Positions 22,142-30,547 of a stretch of DNA of 40,016 nucleotides are shown here, piece by piece. The notes under the pieces are model-generated. The model worked only from the letters and a program-made list of their open reading frames with translations. It was not told where the DNA came from and made no database searches. The DNA is taken from positions 1 to 40,016 of the forward strand of contig NZ_JAAAXQ010000021.1 of assembly GCF_009916105.1 (NCBI RefSeq), read 5' to 3'. The position numbers and the translations under genes were made by a program. Positions within the stretch are counted from its first letter, which is position 1, and every line of letters starts with the position of its first letter. The stretch comes from Streptomyces sp. GC420. Lineage in GTDB: Bacteria > Actinomycetota > Actinomycetes > Streptomycetales > Streptomycetaceae.

Positions 22142-24351
22142 TCACGAGCTACTTGGTTTCCTCGGCCCACCAAACCGTCGTCGCCTCGGCGGGGATGCCG
22201 GCTGACCGGAGTCAGCCGGTTCAACCCGTCCGTTCCGGCGCCAACGAATCTCCGCTTCAACCTCGACGACCGGTCGCCCATACCGCTCCCGAGAAAGCCG
22301 CCGTACCTCGTCCGCGAAGCCGGTCGGATCACCAGGCGGTAGCGTCACGCCAGATACCGGCGAACTCACCCCGTCCTCGGTGGCCAGCCGCGTCAGAATC
22401 TCGTAGCGGCTCAGGCTGAGGAAGTCAGCTTCGCTCACACTGCGGCCGAACAACCGGGCAAAGTTGCGAGCTTCATCCGCAGCCGTCTGAAAGGCGACTG
22501 TCGAACGGCAGTTGTTCTGCGTCGCCGCCTGCAACTCTGCGGAGAGTTGGCTGAGGTACTGATGGGCCACCGTCACGGCCAGCCCCATACTTCTCGCCTG
22601 CGCGAACCAGTCGGCGGGCGAGATTGGCAGGTTCATGAAGTCCTGGACTCGTCCAAGTACAACATGGTCGGGTTGGACGGATCGGCAACGCCACTGTTTT
22701 GTACGGCACTCCACACCGCATTCAGGAGCAGCGACCCGAGCAGCCCGGCCGTGTCCTTCCCTTCCGTCGCCCGGCTGAGATTGACGAGGAACACCTTCCG
22801 CTCCCGCAAGATGGTCGTGAGATCCAACGTGCTCGTACTCTGCCCGATGATGTTCCGGAGCGACCGCCGAGAACTGAGCTGCCAGACGCGGTCGAGCAGC
22901 GGCTTGAAGTACGCGTTCCTCTGTGTGCGCGACAGGCTCGTAATGTCTGACCACCACCCGGCCAGCTCCTCGATGTGTGAAACGCCCTGAACCAACCGGC
23001 GCGAGAATTCCTCCTGATCCCCCCTCGGCGCGGCGAGCGGCTGGATGTCGGCGAAGGTCATCGGACCAGCCGCGCCGGTCGACATCATCAAAGTGAGGAC
23101 GAGATGGTAGAAACCTGCTCGAACCCGCACTCCTCGCGCATCCTGCGGGTAGAGGTGATCGAATAGCTGCTGGATGTCGGCGGCGACCACGTAGGGGGAG
23201 CCCTGCATGATGTTGAAGCCGACCGGATACTCCGTATCTCCAACATCTAGAAGGCAAACATCTTGCAATCGACGCTCGGGCACACGTTCGAGAGCGGCTG
23301 TGAACAAGTCGCCTTTGCTCTCGATGAGCACCACCCCGCGACCAGCCCTCATGTCCTGCTCGATGAGGTTAGAAAGTAGGACAGACTTACCGCTCCCCGT
23401 CGGTCCCACAATCTGGAGGTGCTGCGCCGACTGCACCGGGTCGAGCGCCAACAACCGCTCGTTGCCAGGAAAGTTGGACCGTGCGATCACCCTCCCTACG
23501 CGGGGAACCGCCCCCGTGGCGGCAAGCTGCCGTGTCCGTGAACGTGGAAGCCCGGCAACATGCGGTGAACCGACCGGCCAGCAGATCAGGGCGGTTAGCT
23601 CAGAGCCAGCCAGCTGCATTGGAAAGAGCGTCGGCACTGCCCGGCTCTCGACACGTGAAACGACGCGACCACTGGTCACGAGCTGCTGCTTCAAGCGGTT
23701 GTCGCTTGTACCGACCGCGCGGAGACTGGCACGGACGCGGGCAAGCAGGTGTTCGCCGCGCTGCTTGGTCGGAGCCTTCACGGCCACACGGAGCACGGCG
23801 AGAAAGTTGGGCTCAGAGAGTTTGGCGCGAAGGTCGTCCAGCCCAGCCCTGTCTCTTTTGCCACCGAACCCGAAGATGCCCGTGTCTTCCCCTGAGCCGG
23901 TCCGTGCTGGTGGTCGCCGTCGCAGTGCCGGTGACACCACCCACTGAAGCAACAAGGCTTCACCCCGACCGAGGCCCTGGAACGATGCCAGCAAGCTTGC
24001 CGAGATGGCTTCCGGGTTCACGGTGCCGAGGCTTCGTCGTGGGTTCGTCTGTCCCAGCTCGACCGCGGCCGTCCATTGATGCGGCTCATCTGGGGTCGAT
24101 GCCGGCTGCGCCGTTGATCCGGGGACCAACGTGCGCAACTGGCCCGTCAGGAAGTCGGTGGTTTCATCTGGCACGACGAGTCGGTACGAGATGCCGAGCT
24201 CCCCGGCCTCGACCTCGAACACCATGGACGAGACGTTCAGGAGCCGCCGCGGACCGGTGGTGAGTGTGCCCGATGCAGCGTGCAGCCAGGTTGCGACTTG
24301 GTCGGCGTCGAGGTTCGAGGGGAAGTTGAGGCGGTAGGTGCGGGCGTTCAT
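22142..24351 (-). pseudogene. Conjugative coupling-type ATPase (VirD4/TraD-like), frameshifted
   Basis: About 735 residues in two frames. Frame one starts at ATG 24351 and carries Walker A VGPTGSGKSVLLSN, SKGDLF and SRTQRNAYFKPLLDRVWQL, reaching Walker B LYLDE. One base is then missing near 22648 (GACGAG-TCC where GACGAGGTCC restores the frame), after which a stop comes at once. The second frame resumes precisely with VQDFMNLPISPADWFAQARSMGL, VTVAHQYLSQL and the C-terminal SRERYGRPVVEVEAEIRWRR. This is the DNA-pump ATPase family of actinobacterial conjugative elements. The break may be a real mutation or a sequencing error. The protein has no membrane segment; the 52-aa gene before it may supply one. 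Confidence 0.85.
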
Positions 24352-24353
24352 GG

Positions 24354-24512
24354 TCACCACCTCGTCATGCGGTGGTAGATGAAGCCCAGCACGAGCAGCA
24401 CCGCCAGGCCGCTCACGAGGTAAGGAAGGATCGGCTCAACGGCCAGCCACAGCGCGCGAATCGTCAGTGCGGCCAGCAGCAAGAGCAGCAGGAAGTTCCG
24501 GGCCTTTGCCAC
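24354..24512 (-). CDS. Two-helix membrane protein coupled to the transfer ATPase
   Basis: A 52-aa product starting at GTG 24512 (AGAGGG six bases upstream) and ending 2 bp before the ATPase ATG. Its TGA overlaps an alternative GTG start of that gene. It has two hydrophobic segments, FLLLLLLAALTIRALWLAV and YLVSGLAVLLVLGFIY, separated by EPILP. Coupling proteins of conjugation systems normally carry an N-terminal pair of membrane helices; the ATPase here lacks them, so this peptide probably forms the membrane anchor as a separate chain. Confidence 0.7.
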   Translation of the reverse strand: MAKARNFLLLLLLAALTIRALWLAVEPILPYLVSGLAVLLVLGFIYHRMTRW

Positions 24513-24569
24513 GGGATGCCCTCTCGGGTAGATGCCGCCGACCTACGAGCCGTGGCCGGCGGCGATTTA

Positions 24570-25420
24570 GACGTCGTCTCATTTGGGCGTGCTGGGTAGT
24601 CTGCACCCGTGGTGGTGGTCGAGCGCATGGTGCCGGACGAGTTGTGGGAGCTGTTCCAGCGGGTGGTCCCACCTGCTCCATCGCGGCCGCAGGGCGGTGG
24701 CCGTCGCCGGTACGGGGATCGCGAGGTGCTGGCCGCGATCATCTTCGTGGCCACGACGGGCTGCACGTGGCGGCAGTTGCCGCCAGTCTTCGGTCCGTCG
24801 GGGCCGACCGCGCACCGGCGCTTCACCGAGTGGACCGCGGCCCGGGTCTGGGCGAAGCTGCACCGCCTCATCCTCGACGAACTGGGTTCGCGCGGAGAGC
24901 TGGACTGGTCGCGCTGCGCGATCGACTCGGTGAACATGCGGGCCCTGAAAGGGGGGACCTGACAGGTCCGAATCCTGTCGACCGGGGCAAGAAGGGCTCG
25001 AAGATCCACTTGATCACCGAGCGGACCGGTTTACCCCTCTCGGTCGGGATCTCCGGCGCGAACCTGCACGACAGCCAGGCACTCGAGGCGCTGGTGCGCG
25101 GTATCCCGCCGATCCGCTCCCGCCGCGGCCCGCGCAGACGACGACCCGCCAAGCTGCACGCGGACAAGGGCTACGACTACGACCACCTGCGCCGATGGCT
25201 ACGCAAGCGAGGCATCCGGCACCGCATCGCCCGCAAGGGCATCGAGTCCTCCACCCGGCTGGGCCGGCACCGCTGGACCATCGAACGCACGATGTCCTGG
25301 CTGGGCGGCTGCCGCCGTCTGCACCGCCGCTACGAACGCAAGGCCGAGCACTTCCTGGCCTTCACCGCCATCGCCTGCAGCCTCATCTGCTACCGCCGAC
25401 TCGCCAAATGAGACGACGTC
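24570..25420 (+). mobile_element. IS5-family insertion sequence, 851 bp
   Basis: Perfect 17-bp terminal inverted repeats GACGTCGTCTCATTTGG (24570-24586, and its complement at 25404-25420), flanked by a TTA target duplication (24567-24569 and 25421-25423). Length, a TNA-type target site and two overlapping transposase frames fit the IS427/IS1031-like groups of IS5. The intact ends and duplication mean a recent insertion. It separates the small membrane genes at 25.5-26.3 kb from the ATPase genes of the same operon. Confidence 0.93.
24609..25411 (+). CDS. IS5-family transposase made by -1 frameshift (ORFA 24609-24962, then ORFB)
   Basis: ORFA (117 aa) begins MVVVERMVPDELWELF and has GGGRRRYGDREVLAAIIFVATTGCTWRQLP and the first catalytic Asp region (SRCAIDSVNMRALKGG). 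It stops at 24960-24962. The rest of the DDE domain lies in the -1 frame: KKGSKIHLITERTGLPLSVGI, GANLHDSQ, LHADKGYDYDHLRRWL and RWTIERTMSWLGGCRRL with the catalytic Glu. The switch takes place at AAAGGGGGG (24948-24956), a standard slippery run for this family. The stop codon at 25409 lies inside the right inverted repeat. Appears functional. Confidence 0.9.
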
Positions 25421-25546
25421 TTAGTGGGGTGGATCAACGAGGCGGCCCCGCCTCGGTAGTTGGCGGGCGCCAGGGGTGACACTGGCCACGGCGTGGCTGT
25501 CTTCCCCTGAAGTGCCGACCACTAAGGACGGGGCCGCGCGGGTTGG

Positions 25547-25765
25547 TTAGTGGCGACGATTGCGGCGGTCGTGCAGATCGTCGAGTACTTCGCCGTACAG
25601 CTCGGCGTCAACGGAGTGCATGAGCACGGCCGTTTCGATCTGACGCTTGCGCTTATTGCGCTGCATGGTCGGCCCGTACTTCTTGCCGATCCATACCCCG
25701 ATGCCGACCGGCGTTCCGAGGAACAGCACGATATAGAACAGCCCAAGCCATTCCATCCGGTCCAT
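25547..25765 (-). CDS. Small single-pass membrane protein of the transfer operon
   Basis: A 72-aa product with a hydrophobic segment at residues 6-26 (LGLFYIVLFLGTPVGIGVWIG) followed by a basic stretch (QRNKRKRQIE) and an amphipathic tail, giving an N-out, C-in topology. No family recognised. It follows the 64-aa gene by 8 bp and would have continued into the 52-aa gene and ATPase before the IS element landed downstream. Probably a component of the DNA-transfer apparatus, by context only. Confidence 0.65.
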   Translation of the reverse strand: MDRMEWLGLFYIVLFLGTPVGIGVWIGKKYGPTMQRNKRKRQIETAVLMHSVDAELYGEVLDDLHDRRNRRH

Positions 25766-25773
25766 GATTTCCC

Positions 25774-25968
25774 CTATCTACGGTGTTCGCGGACGATGCG
25801 GCGCATCTCCCGCATGACTTCGCGCTTGCGACGGCGCATGATTTCGTACTGCTCAAGTGGCGTCGGTGGCCGAAGGGCAGACCGATGGTGTTGTCCTGCA
25901 CCGATGTACAGAAGGAACAGCCCCGCCAGTACCGCCCCGATGAACAGCCCGATCATCTGGCCAGCCAT
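25774..25968 (-). CDS. Small single-pass membrane protein of the transfer operon
   Basis: A 64-aa product: hydrophobic residues 5-23 (MIGLFIGAVLAGLFLLYIG), then a highly basic helix (MRRRKREVMREMRRIVREH). Its ATG begins directly after the TAG of the upstream 109-aa gene, so translation is likely coupled. Same layout as the next gene (short anchor plus basic cytosolic tail), which suggests related roles near DNA or RNA at the membrane. Confidence 0.65.
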   Translation of the reverse strand: MAGQMIGLFIGAVLAGLFLLYIGAGQHHRSALRPPTPLEQYEIMRRRKREVMREMRRIVREHRR

Positions 25969-26298
25969 CTACAGGCCTCGGCCGAAGTCCCGAACGTCGC
26001 GCGCCGTGGTACGGGCGAATTCCTGGACGATCGGGATTAGCAGACTCGCGATGAACTGGTCACCGGCCGCCAGCTCTTGGGCCAGGTGGCCAACGTCGTA
26101 GATGTCCTGCATCCCGTCCTCGGTCAGCCGCTTGCGCAGCATGGCCTTCACTTCTTCCTGCCTGCTGCTGTTGAGCAGACTGGCCAGCTCCAGTTCTGCA
26201 CGCTCGCCGATCGCGCGTCGCTCCCGCGATTGGCGCGGCGCGAGGAACCCTCGTCGCCGCTCTTGGCCGTAGCCGCTAAGCATCAGTTCGCCACCCAT
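25969..26298 (-). CDS. Hypothetical 109-aa first gene of the transfer operon
   Basis: Start ATG 26298 has GAGGAGG about nine bases upstream, better than the longer frame reaching 26430, which overlaps the operator array. The protein is helical and charged (RERRAIGERAELELASLLNSS, VKAMLRKRLTEDGM) and ends with a moderately hydrophobic helix (FIASLLIPIVQEFA). No recognised family. First gene behind the divergent promoter region, so its transcription should be set by the TGACAC array. Confidence 0.62.
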   Translation of the reverse strand: MGGELMLSGYGQERRRGFLAPRQSRERRAIGERAELELASLLNSSRQEEVKAMLRKRLTEDGMQDIYDVGHLAQELAAGDQFIASLLIPIVQEFARTTARDVRDFGRGL

Positions 26299-26379
26299 AG
26301 GTGCCGTCCTCCTCGTGGTCGTGCGGGTCGTGGTTGATCCCGCACGCCAAGAGTCAGTCGGCCGGGGCTCGTTGATCCA

Positions 26380-26441
26380 TGTCACCAGCGTGTCAATCGA
26401 GGTTGGTACGTCCCTGACACGCCGTGACACGTCGGTGACAC
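26380..26441. promoter_or_regulatory. Array of TGACAC half-sites between divergent operons
   Basis: Three TGACAC units on the plus strand start at 26415, 26425 and 26436. Two inverted TGTCA units lie at 26380 and 26391. Spacing is 10-11 bp, one turn of the helix, within each group. The plus-strand units cover the -35 area of a promoter with GATACT at 26446-26451. The array sits between the leftward transfer operon and the rightward gene at 26491 and looks like the main switch of transfer (KorSA-like logic, by analogy). Confidence 0.6.
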
Positions 26442-26490
26442 ATGGGATACTTCGACCCCTGTGGTCGGTCTGGGGCTAGGAGGTTCAAGC

Positions 26491-27186
26491 GTGGGTGCGA
26501 GCGTCAAGGGGATGTTGGTCACTAGCCTTGAGGATCTGCGACTGAAAGAGGGCATGACAACCCAGAAGCTGCGCAAGCCGGAACATGCCGTACTACGGCA
26601 GATGCTCGGAGCGGCTACCGCCGAGGAGGCGTACCAGCGGCTGAGCGAGCTGGTTTTGGCGATGCCAGATACCACCACTACCCGCGCAGTCAGGAACGCC
26701 TTGGTCATCGGTGACGACATCGAAGCGCGTAACGGTCTCGATGATCGCCGAGCGTGGGCCTATGAGCTGCTGCGTAAGAAAGGTGAAACTCTCTTTCCTG
26801 GGAGTAGATCAAGCGCTATCCGACATGAGACTTCGGGCCTTAAAGAGATTGCCCAGATTCTCATTGATCGACAGCAACAGCTAATCGTTCCCGTTGAGGA
26901 AGCTCCGTGGAGCATGGAAGAAAACCGGTCGATCCTAGATGCTGTCGACTGGGACGCTTTGGCCGCGCACGATGACCGACACGAGTTGGTCAAATTGTGG
27001 ATCGTTATCGTCGGCAATATTTTGATTGGAGTCTGCATGGTCGGCATCTTGGTGTCACGGGAAAATACTGGCTTTATCGGGTCTACTTTCATTCTGGCGA
27101 CGGTCGTAGCAATTTTTGGATGGGGTATCACCATCGGTGTCCGCAAAGAGCGAGGAAGCCGCTACATCATCCTCAAGGATAGATAG
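26491..27186 (+). CDS. Membrane protein with charged N-terminal domain, unknown
   Basis: GTG 26491 follows an excellent AGGAGG site nine bases away. The 231-aa product has a soluble helical N-terminal domain of about 160 residues (LEDLRLKEGMTTQKL, AEEAYQRLSELVLAM). Two membrane segments follow (VKLWIVIVGNILIGVCMVGILV and FIGSTFILATVVAIFGWGI), and it ends with a short basic tail. It is divergent from the transfer operon across the TGACAC array. I recognise no family. Possible roles are a membrane-linked regulator of transfer, entry exclusion, or phage sensing. Confidence 0.7.
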   Translation: MGASVKGMLVTSLEDLRLKEGMTTQKLRKPEHAVLRQMLGAATAEEAYQRLSELVLAMPDTTTTRAVRNALVIGDDIEARNGLDDRRAWAYELLRKKGETLFPGSRSSAIRHETSGLKEIAQILIDRQQQLIVPVEEAPWSMEENRSILDAVDWDALAAHDDRHELVKLWIVIVGNILIGVCMVGILVSRENTGFIGSTFILATVVAIFGWGITIGVRKERGSRYIILKDR

Positions 27187-27352
27187 CCCTCAAAACTTGA
27201 CACTTTATTGACTAATTAATCAATATGTGTTTAAATAAATACATATTGCCAATAGGTAATTGCATCCTGCCTCTCATCTTCGGATGTGGCACTCCGCCTG
27301 ATTGATTCAACCAATGGCGTGCCCTATCCGAATTGAGAAAGAGGCGCATCAC
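27187..27352. other. AT-rich intergenic patch with near-palindromes
   Basis: From 27200 to 27265 the DNA is about three-quarters A+T in a GC-rich genome. Near-palindromes TTGACTAATTAATCAA and ATATGTG...ATACATAT follow each other. It could be a promoter for the 27353 gene, a nucleoid-protein site, or an origin for replication or transfer. No iterons are seen. Confidence 0.45.
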
Positions 27353-27865
27353 ATGCCGGAAACCGTGCAAGAAGCCTACGAGCGCATTCGTAAGACGCCG
27401 TCCTTCTCGGATTCAGACGAGCTACGAGCGCGGGGCTTCGAGTCCGGCTCCATCGTCTACTTCGCCAGTCCGAAGTTCACCACCGAGGACATGATGGCCG
27501 CCGTCTTCATGACGAAGAGGAGCGCGCCCAAGACCCTGCCGATCCAGCTCAGCGACACGGCCATCGTGAACGTGGCAGTCAGCATGGTCCGGCCGGTCTT
27601 CTCCGAGGACCTCGCCACCATGCAAGAGCTCAAAGATGAGGGCACACCCGCCAAGGAGCCCATCTACCACGAGAATCCCGACTGGTACATTGAAGGCTGG
27701 GCCGTGGACATGAAGGCCAACGACGGCACGCAACCCCTTCGGGTACGCGCATACGTCTTCTCGGACAACCCGCTCGACGAGGCCCGGCCCGGGATCATCG
27801 AAGCACAGATCATCCCCCAGAACCCCGATCCCTTCGGGCAAATCGGATACGTAAGGGGCTCGTAA
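27353..27865 (+). CDS. Hypothetical 170-aa protein
   Basis: The ATG at 27353 has AAAGAGGCG upstream and gives normal Streptomyces codon use throughout. Soluble; it begins with a helix (VQEAYERIRKTPSFSDSDEL), then a series of strands (IVYFASPKFTTEDM, AIVNVAVSMVRPVF, WYIEGWAVDMKA, LRVRAYVFSDNPLDE). No motif is recognised. A strong bidirectional terminator follows. Its role in the element is unknown. Confidence 0.7.
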   Translation: MPETVQEAYERIRKTPSFSDSDELRARGFESGSIVYFASPKFTTEDMMAAVFMTKRSAPKTLPIQLSDTAIVNVAVSMVRPVFSEDLATMQELKDEGTPAKEPIYHENPDWYIEGWAVDMKANDGTQPLRVRAYVFSDNPLDEARPGIIEAQIIPQNPDPFGQIGYVRGS

Positions 27866-27891
27866 CTCCTCCGACATCCACCCCGCAACCC

Positions 27892-27945
27892 CTAGCGAAG
27901 AACGCCCCGCGTCCGCTGTCGGTCGCGGGGTGTTCTTCGTTCTAG
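27892..27945. terminator. Long bidirectional terminator
   Basis: CGAAGAAC-G-CCCCGCG (27896-27911) pairs with CGCGGGG-T-GTTCTTCG (27924-27939), extended by CTAG at both ends. Located between convergent genes ending at 27865 and 27961. Confidence 0.85.
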
Positions 27946-27960
27946 GAAAGTCGCGGCGAC

Positions 27961-28332
27961 CTAGGTCGGAAGCTTCAGTTCCGGGCGCGGCAACTCATCC
28001 CAGATCAGACCCGCCTCCGGGTTGCCAGGGTCCTTCTCTCGAAGGTTCTCCACGAGGCGAGCGCGGAGATGCGGGTTGTGTCCACAGACGACTTCCCGCC
28101 CATGGTTGACGGATTGTGCGGGGTACGGGTTGTGAGTCAGGGCGTCGAGCTTGTCAACGGCTTCGTACTCCCGCTGGGCGTACAAGACTTCCGTGTAACC
28201 CATGACGGTCTTGATGCCGAGCTGCGGCGTAAGTACGGCCGCCACAACCTCGCGCTCCGGGACGGCGGCATGTGCGCCTACCCAATCCCAGGTGATGAGC
28301 CAGGCTTTACGGCCTGAGCTTTTTGTGGTCAT
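27961..28332 (-). CDS. Hypothetical 123-aa protein of a widespread unnamed family
   Basis: The order KAWLITWDWVGAHA, VMGYTEVLYAQREY, NPYPAQSV and VVCGHNPHLRARLVENL matches a small family I have seen scattered in bacterial genomes beside restriction or mobile genes. I know no function. The Cys-Gly-His-Asn-Pro motif is a probable active or metal-binding site. ATG 28332 has no SD but TAAAAT lies just upstream, so a near-leaderless transcript is likely. Converges on the 170-aa gene. Confidence 0.65.
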   Translation of the reverse strand: MTTKSSGRKAWLITWDWVGAHAAVPEREVVAAVLTPQLGIKTVMGYTEVLYAQREYEAVDKLDALTHNPYPAQSVNHGREVVCGHNPHLRARLVENLREKDPGNPEAGLIWDELPRPELKLPT

Positions 28333-28437
28333 GCGCTAATTTTATCGCGGTCGAGCAGGGGTTCCGCCGCTCGACCAACGACCTCAAAGAACCTCCCGAC
28401 CAACCACCCTCGGCCGGCGCGCCCTTGGTCGGTCGCT

Positions 28438-29448
28438 TCAAGACGGCCGCGGGGCGACCTCGCGCCCCAGCTGCCATCGGTAGCGCTGCACTCGGACGAA
28501 CTCCGTCCCTTCTTCGAGGACAGCTCGTACGACTTGGAGGCTGACCTCCGGTTCATCCGGGAAGTGCGCTTGGATCAGTTCGTAGACCTCGGCGGCCAGT
28601 AGTGGTTCGTTCTGCCGTGCCAAGGTGATGGCGACCTGCTGCCGGATCGTGGGCCGCGATGGCGCAGTAAGGATGACCTCGCGCAGCTTCTCGACACCCC
28701 GCCATTCCTGCGCTACTCCCGCTTCCAGCATGGTGCCGACCGCTTCGAGTGCCCTGACGGCGAACGAAGCAGCCGCCCTCCTTCTGTCAGGCCTCTTGAG
28801 GAGTAGTGCGCCGCCACCGAGGACGACGGCACCTATAGCCCACGGGGAGATGCCGGTCTGTCGCCCCAGGAGCTTTACCAGACCCACTGCACCCCTGGCT
28901 GGAAGAGCCGCAACGTTCACCGTGACGGCCTGGTCCCTCACACCGTCGGCGATGTCGAGGACGGACTTTGCCGCTCGTTGCCAGTCCTTCGGGGCGAAGC
29001 CGGGCCTCTTGAGGTGCCGGTCATCCGAGAACACGACACACGGAGCAATGAGCTTGGCCAACCGGCCTGTTGGTACGTCGTCAGTGTCGGTGATCGCCAA
29101 GACCTGCTCGTCCGGGCCGTCGAGGTCTGACACCGTGACGAACCGCAGTGCCGGTAGATACTCGGCTTCAAAGTGAGCGCGGAGGGTGGCGAGCGGCACC
29201 AGGCCGCGCTTGGCCATCCTCGGGAGGTGCTCGTACGTCTCGTCAAGGACGTGGTCAGCAGCGTAGAGCGTGGCGGTGCCATCGTCGCTCATCCGCAAGA
29301 GCCGCGATCGGAACCCCTTACGGCAGTCGTTCTCGATGCTGCTGAGCAACGTGTTGGTGTCCACGATGCCGACCAGATGCGGCGCGCTTGAGCTGTAGGG
29401 ATCAAGCGGCTTGGGTCTCTTGAGCGGTGCACGCTGGTCGTCCGTCAT
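28438..29448 (-). CDS. PIN-domain protein with internal membrane helix
   Basis: The 336-aa product starts with a PIN-like nuclease domain: HLVGIVDTNTLLSS (first acidic residue), AADHVLDETYEHLPRM (Asp/Glu pair), ITDTDDVPTGRLAKLI and VVFSDDRHL (third acidic cluster). Near residue 205 is a hydrophobic stretch SPWAIGAVVLGGGALLL, followed by a helical C-terminal domain of about 120 residues with Ala-rich repeats resembling TPR-like helices. PIN proteins cleave RNA, as in VapC toxins. The size, membrane segment and lack of an antitoxin gene differ from VapC. The next gene upstream is the gajB-like helicase, 64 bp away on the same strand, so it may belong to the same defence transcript. Confidence 0.72.
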   Translation of the reverse strand: MTDDQRAPLKRPKPLDPYSSSAPHLVGIVDTNTLLSSIENDCRKGFRSRLLRMSDDGTATLYAADHVLDETYEHLPRMAKRGLVPLATLRAHFEAEYLPALRFVTVSDLDGPDEQVLAITDTDDVPTGRLAKLIAPCVVFSDDRHLKRPGFAPKDWQRAAKSVLDIADGVRDQAVTVNVAALPARGAVGLVKLLGRQTGISPWAIGAVVLGGGALLLKRPDRRRAAASFAVRALEAVGTMLEAGVAQEWRGVEKLREVILTAPSRPTIRQQVAITLARQNEPLLAAEVYELIQAHFPDEPEVSLQVVRAVLEEGTEFVRVQRYRWQLGREVAPRPS

Positions 29449-29512
29449 GGATCAACGGTAGTCATTTGGTTCGGCGGGCTCCAGCGGGTTTCAGCGGTGA
29501 ACAGGAGGCTTC

Positions 29513-30547
29513 TTATGGCAGGACGAAGGCCACGCTGTACTTCGCACGTGTCACAGCCACGTAGAACTTCGCCTGCTCCTTGAGCTGGTTGAAGTCGCGG
29601 GTGTGGTAGTAGGAGATCATGGGCTTCGTTGGGAAGATGAGCACACGGTCGAAGGTACTGCCCTTCGAGGTGCCCATGTTCATCGCTTCGAGGTTTCCTG
29701 TTTTAGTCCGGCGGTCCCAACGCAGCACGACGGGTGAGTACTTCCGCACGTACTCGTCTACCTCTGATCTCTTGATCGGAAAGATGCCATCGTGTCCCGT
29801 GACTTCGGTGTTCTTCGAGATCGTACGAGGAAGCTTCGGGTACAGGTCATCCGCAAAGTCACAGATCGCTTGGTTACACCTGTAGCTTTCTGTACGGCTC
29901 TCGATGGTGCACAGCTTGGGGCGCTCGCTGAACCAGTCGACGATGCCGCTCCCCCTGTACCGCTTGTATCTCGGGGAAGTGTTCGTCCAGTAGGTCGCCT
30001 GTCGGGGGTCGCCCACCACCGTAAGGGAAGTAGGCGACTGCATCAGGGACTCAAGCAGGTCGAGATCGTAGCCCGCCATGTCCTGGATCTCATCGACGTA
30101 GATGTGGTCATACATCTCCGCGAGCCGGTTCACGACCATGCCGCCGCTTCGCCGATTCGCCTCATGAGCGAGGGCGGCGACCTGGTTGCGGTACACCGCG
30201 CTGGCGGGGTCGAGGTAGTAGTTCTTGGGGTTGTCCTTACGTGCATACCGGATGCCAGGCTCTGAGAAGTTAAGCCCTTTCATGACGCCGGTCTCGCCCA
30301 GAACGTAGCTTTGGTAGGGCCGTGCGCACTGGTTCATCAGGAACGTGAACCACCCCATGACCGTGACGTGACTCGGAAGAATCCCCGTGCCATTGCTGAG
30401 CCTGTTCACGATCTGGCTCAGGTTCTCGTTGGTGTAGGTCGTCACCAAGGTGCGCTTCGTTGGATCGCTGAGAACGCAGTCAATGATGTGCTGGGTCTTG
30501 TGCGAGCCGGCCGCTGCGATGATGACTCGGTTGTTATGCGACTGCAT
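29513..30547 (-). CDS. gajB: UvrD-like helicase, GajB-like (compact)
   Basis: A 344-aa SF1 helicase: motif I AAAGSHKT (residues 11-18), Ia TTYTNENLSQI, II IYVDEIQDMAGYDLDLL, III LTVVGDPRQATY, IV TESYRCNQAICDFAD, V TSKGSTFDRVLIF and VI FYVAVTRAKYSVAF. All motifs are present, but the protein is much shorter than the roughly 490-aa GajB of the characterised Bacillus system, so inserted subdomains are reduced. It overlaps the gajA-like gene by 14 bp. ATG 30547 has AAGGG eight bases upstream. As in Gabija it probably acts with the OLD-type nuclease in phage defence. Confidence 0.85.
   Translation of the reverse strand: MQSHNNRVIIAAAGSHKTQHIIDCVLSDPTKRTLVTTYTNENLSQIVNRLSNGTGILPSHVTVMGWFTFLMNQCARPYQSYVLGETGVMKGLNFSEPGIRYARKDNPKNYYLDPASAVYRNQVAALAHEANRRSGGMVVNRLAEMYDHIYVDEIQDMAGYDLDLLESLMQSPTSLTVVGDPRQATYWTNTSPRYKRYRGSGIVDWFSERPKLCTIESRTESYRCNQAICDFADDLYPKLPRTISKNTEVTGHDGIFPIKRSEVDEYVRKYSPVVLRWDRRTKTGNLEAMNMGTSKGSTFDRVLIFPTKPMISYYHTRDFNQLKEQAKFYVAVTRAKYSVAFVLP

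Noticed and set aside
24960..24962. Transposase as a broken pseudogene
   Set aside because: The -1 frame continues exactly past a poly-G run, as in IS5-family elements with programmed frameshifting, and both ends are perfect.
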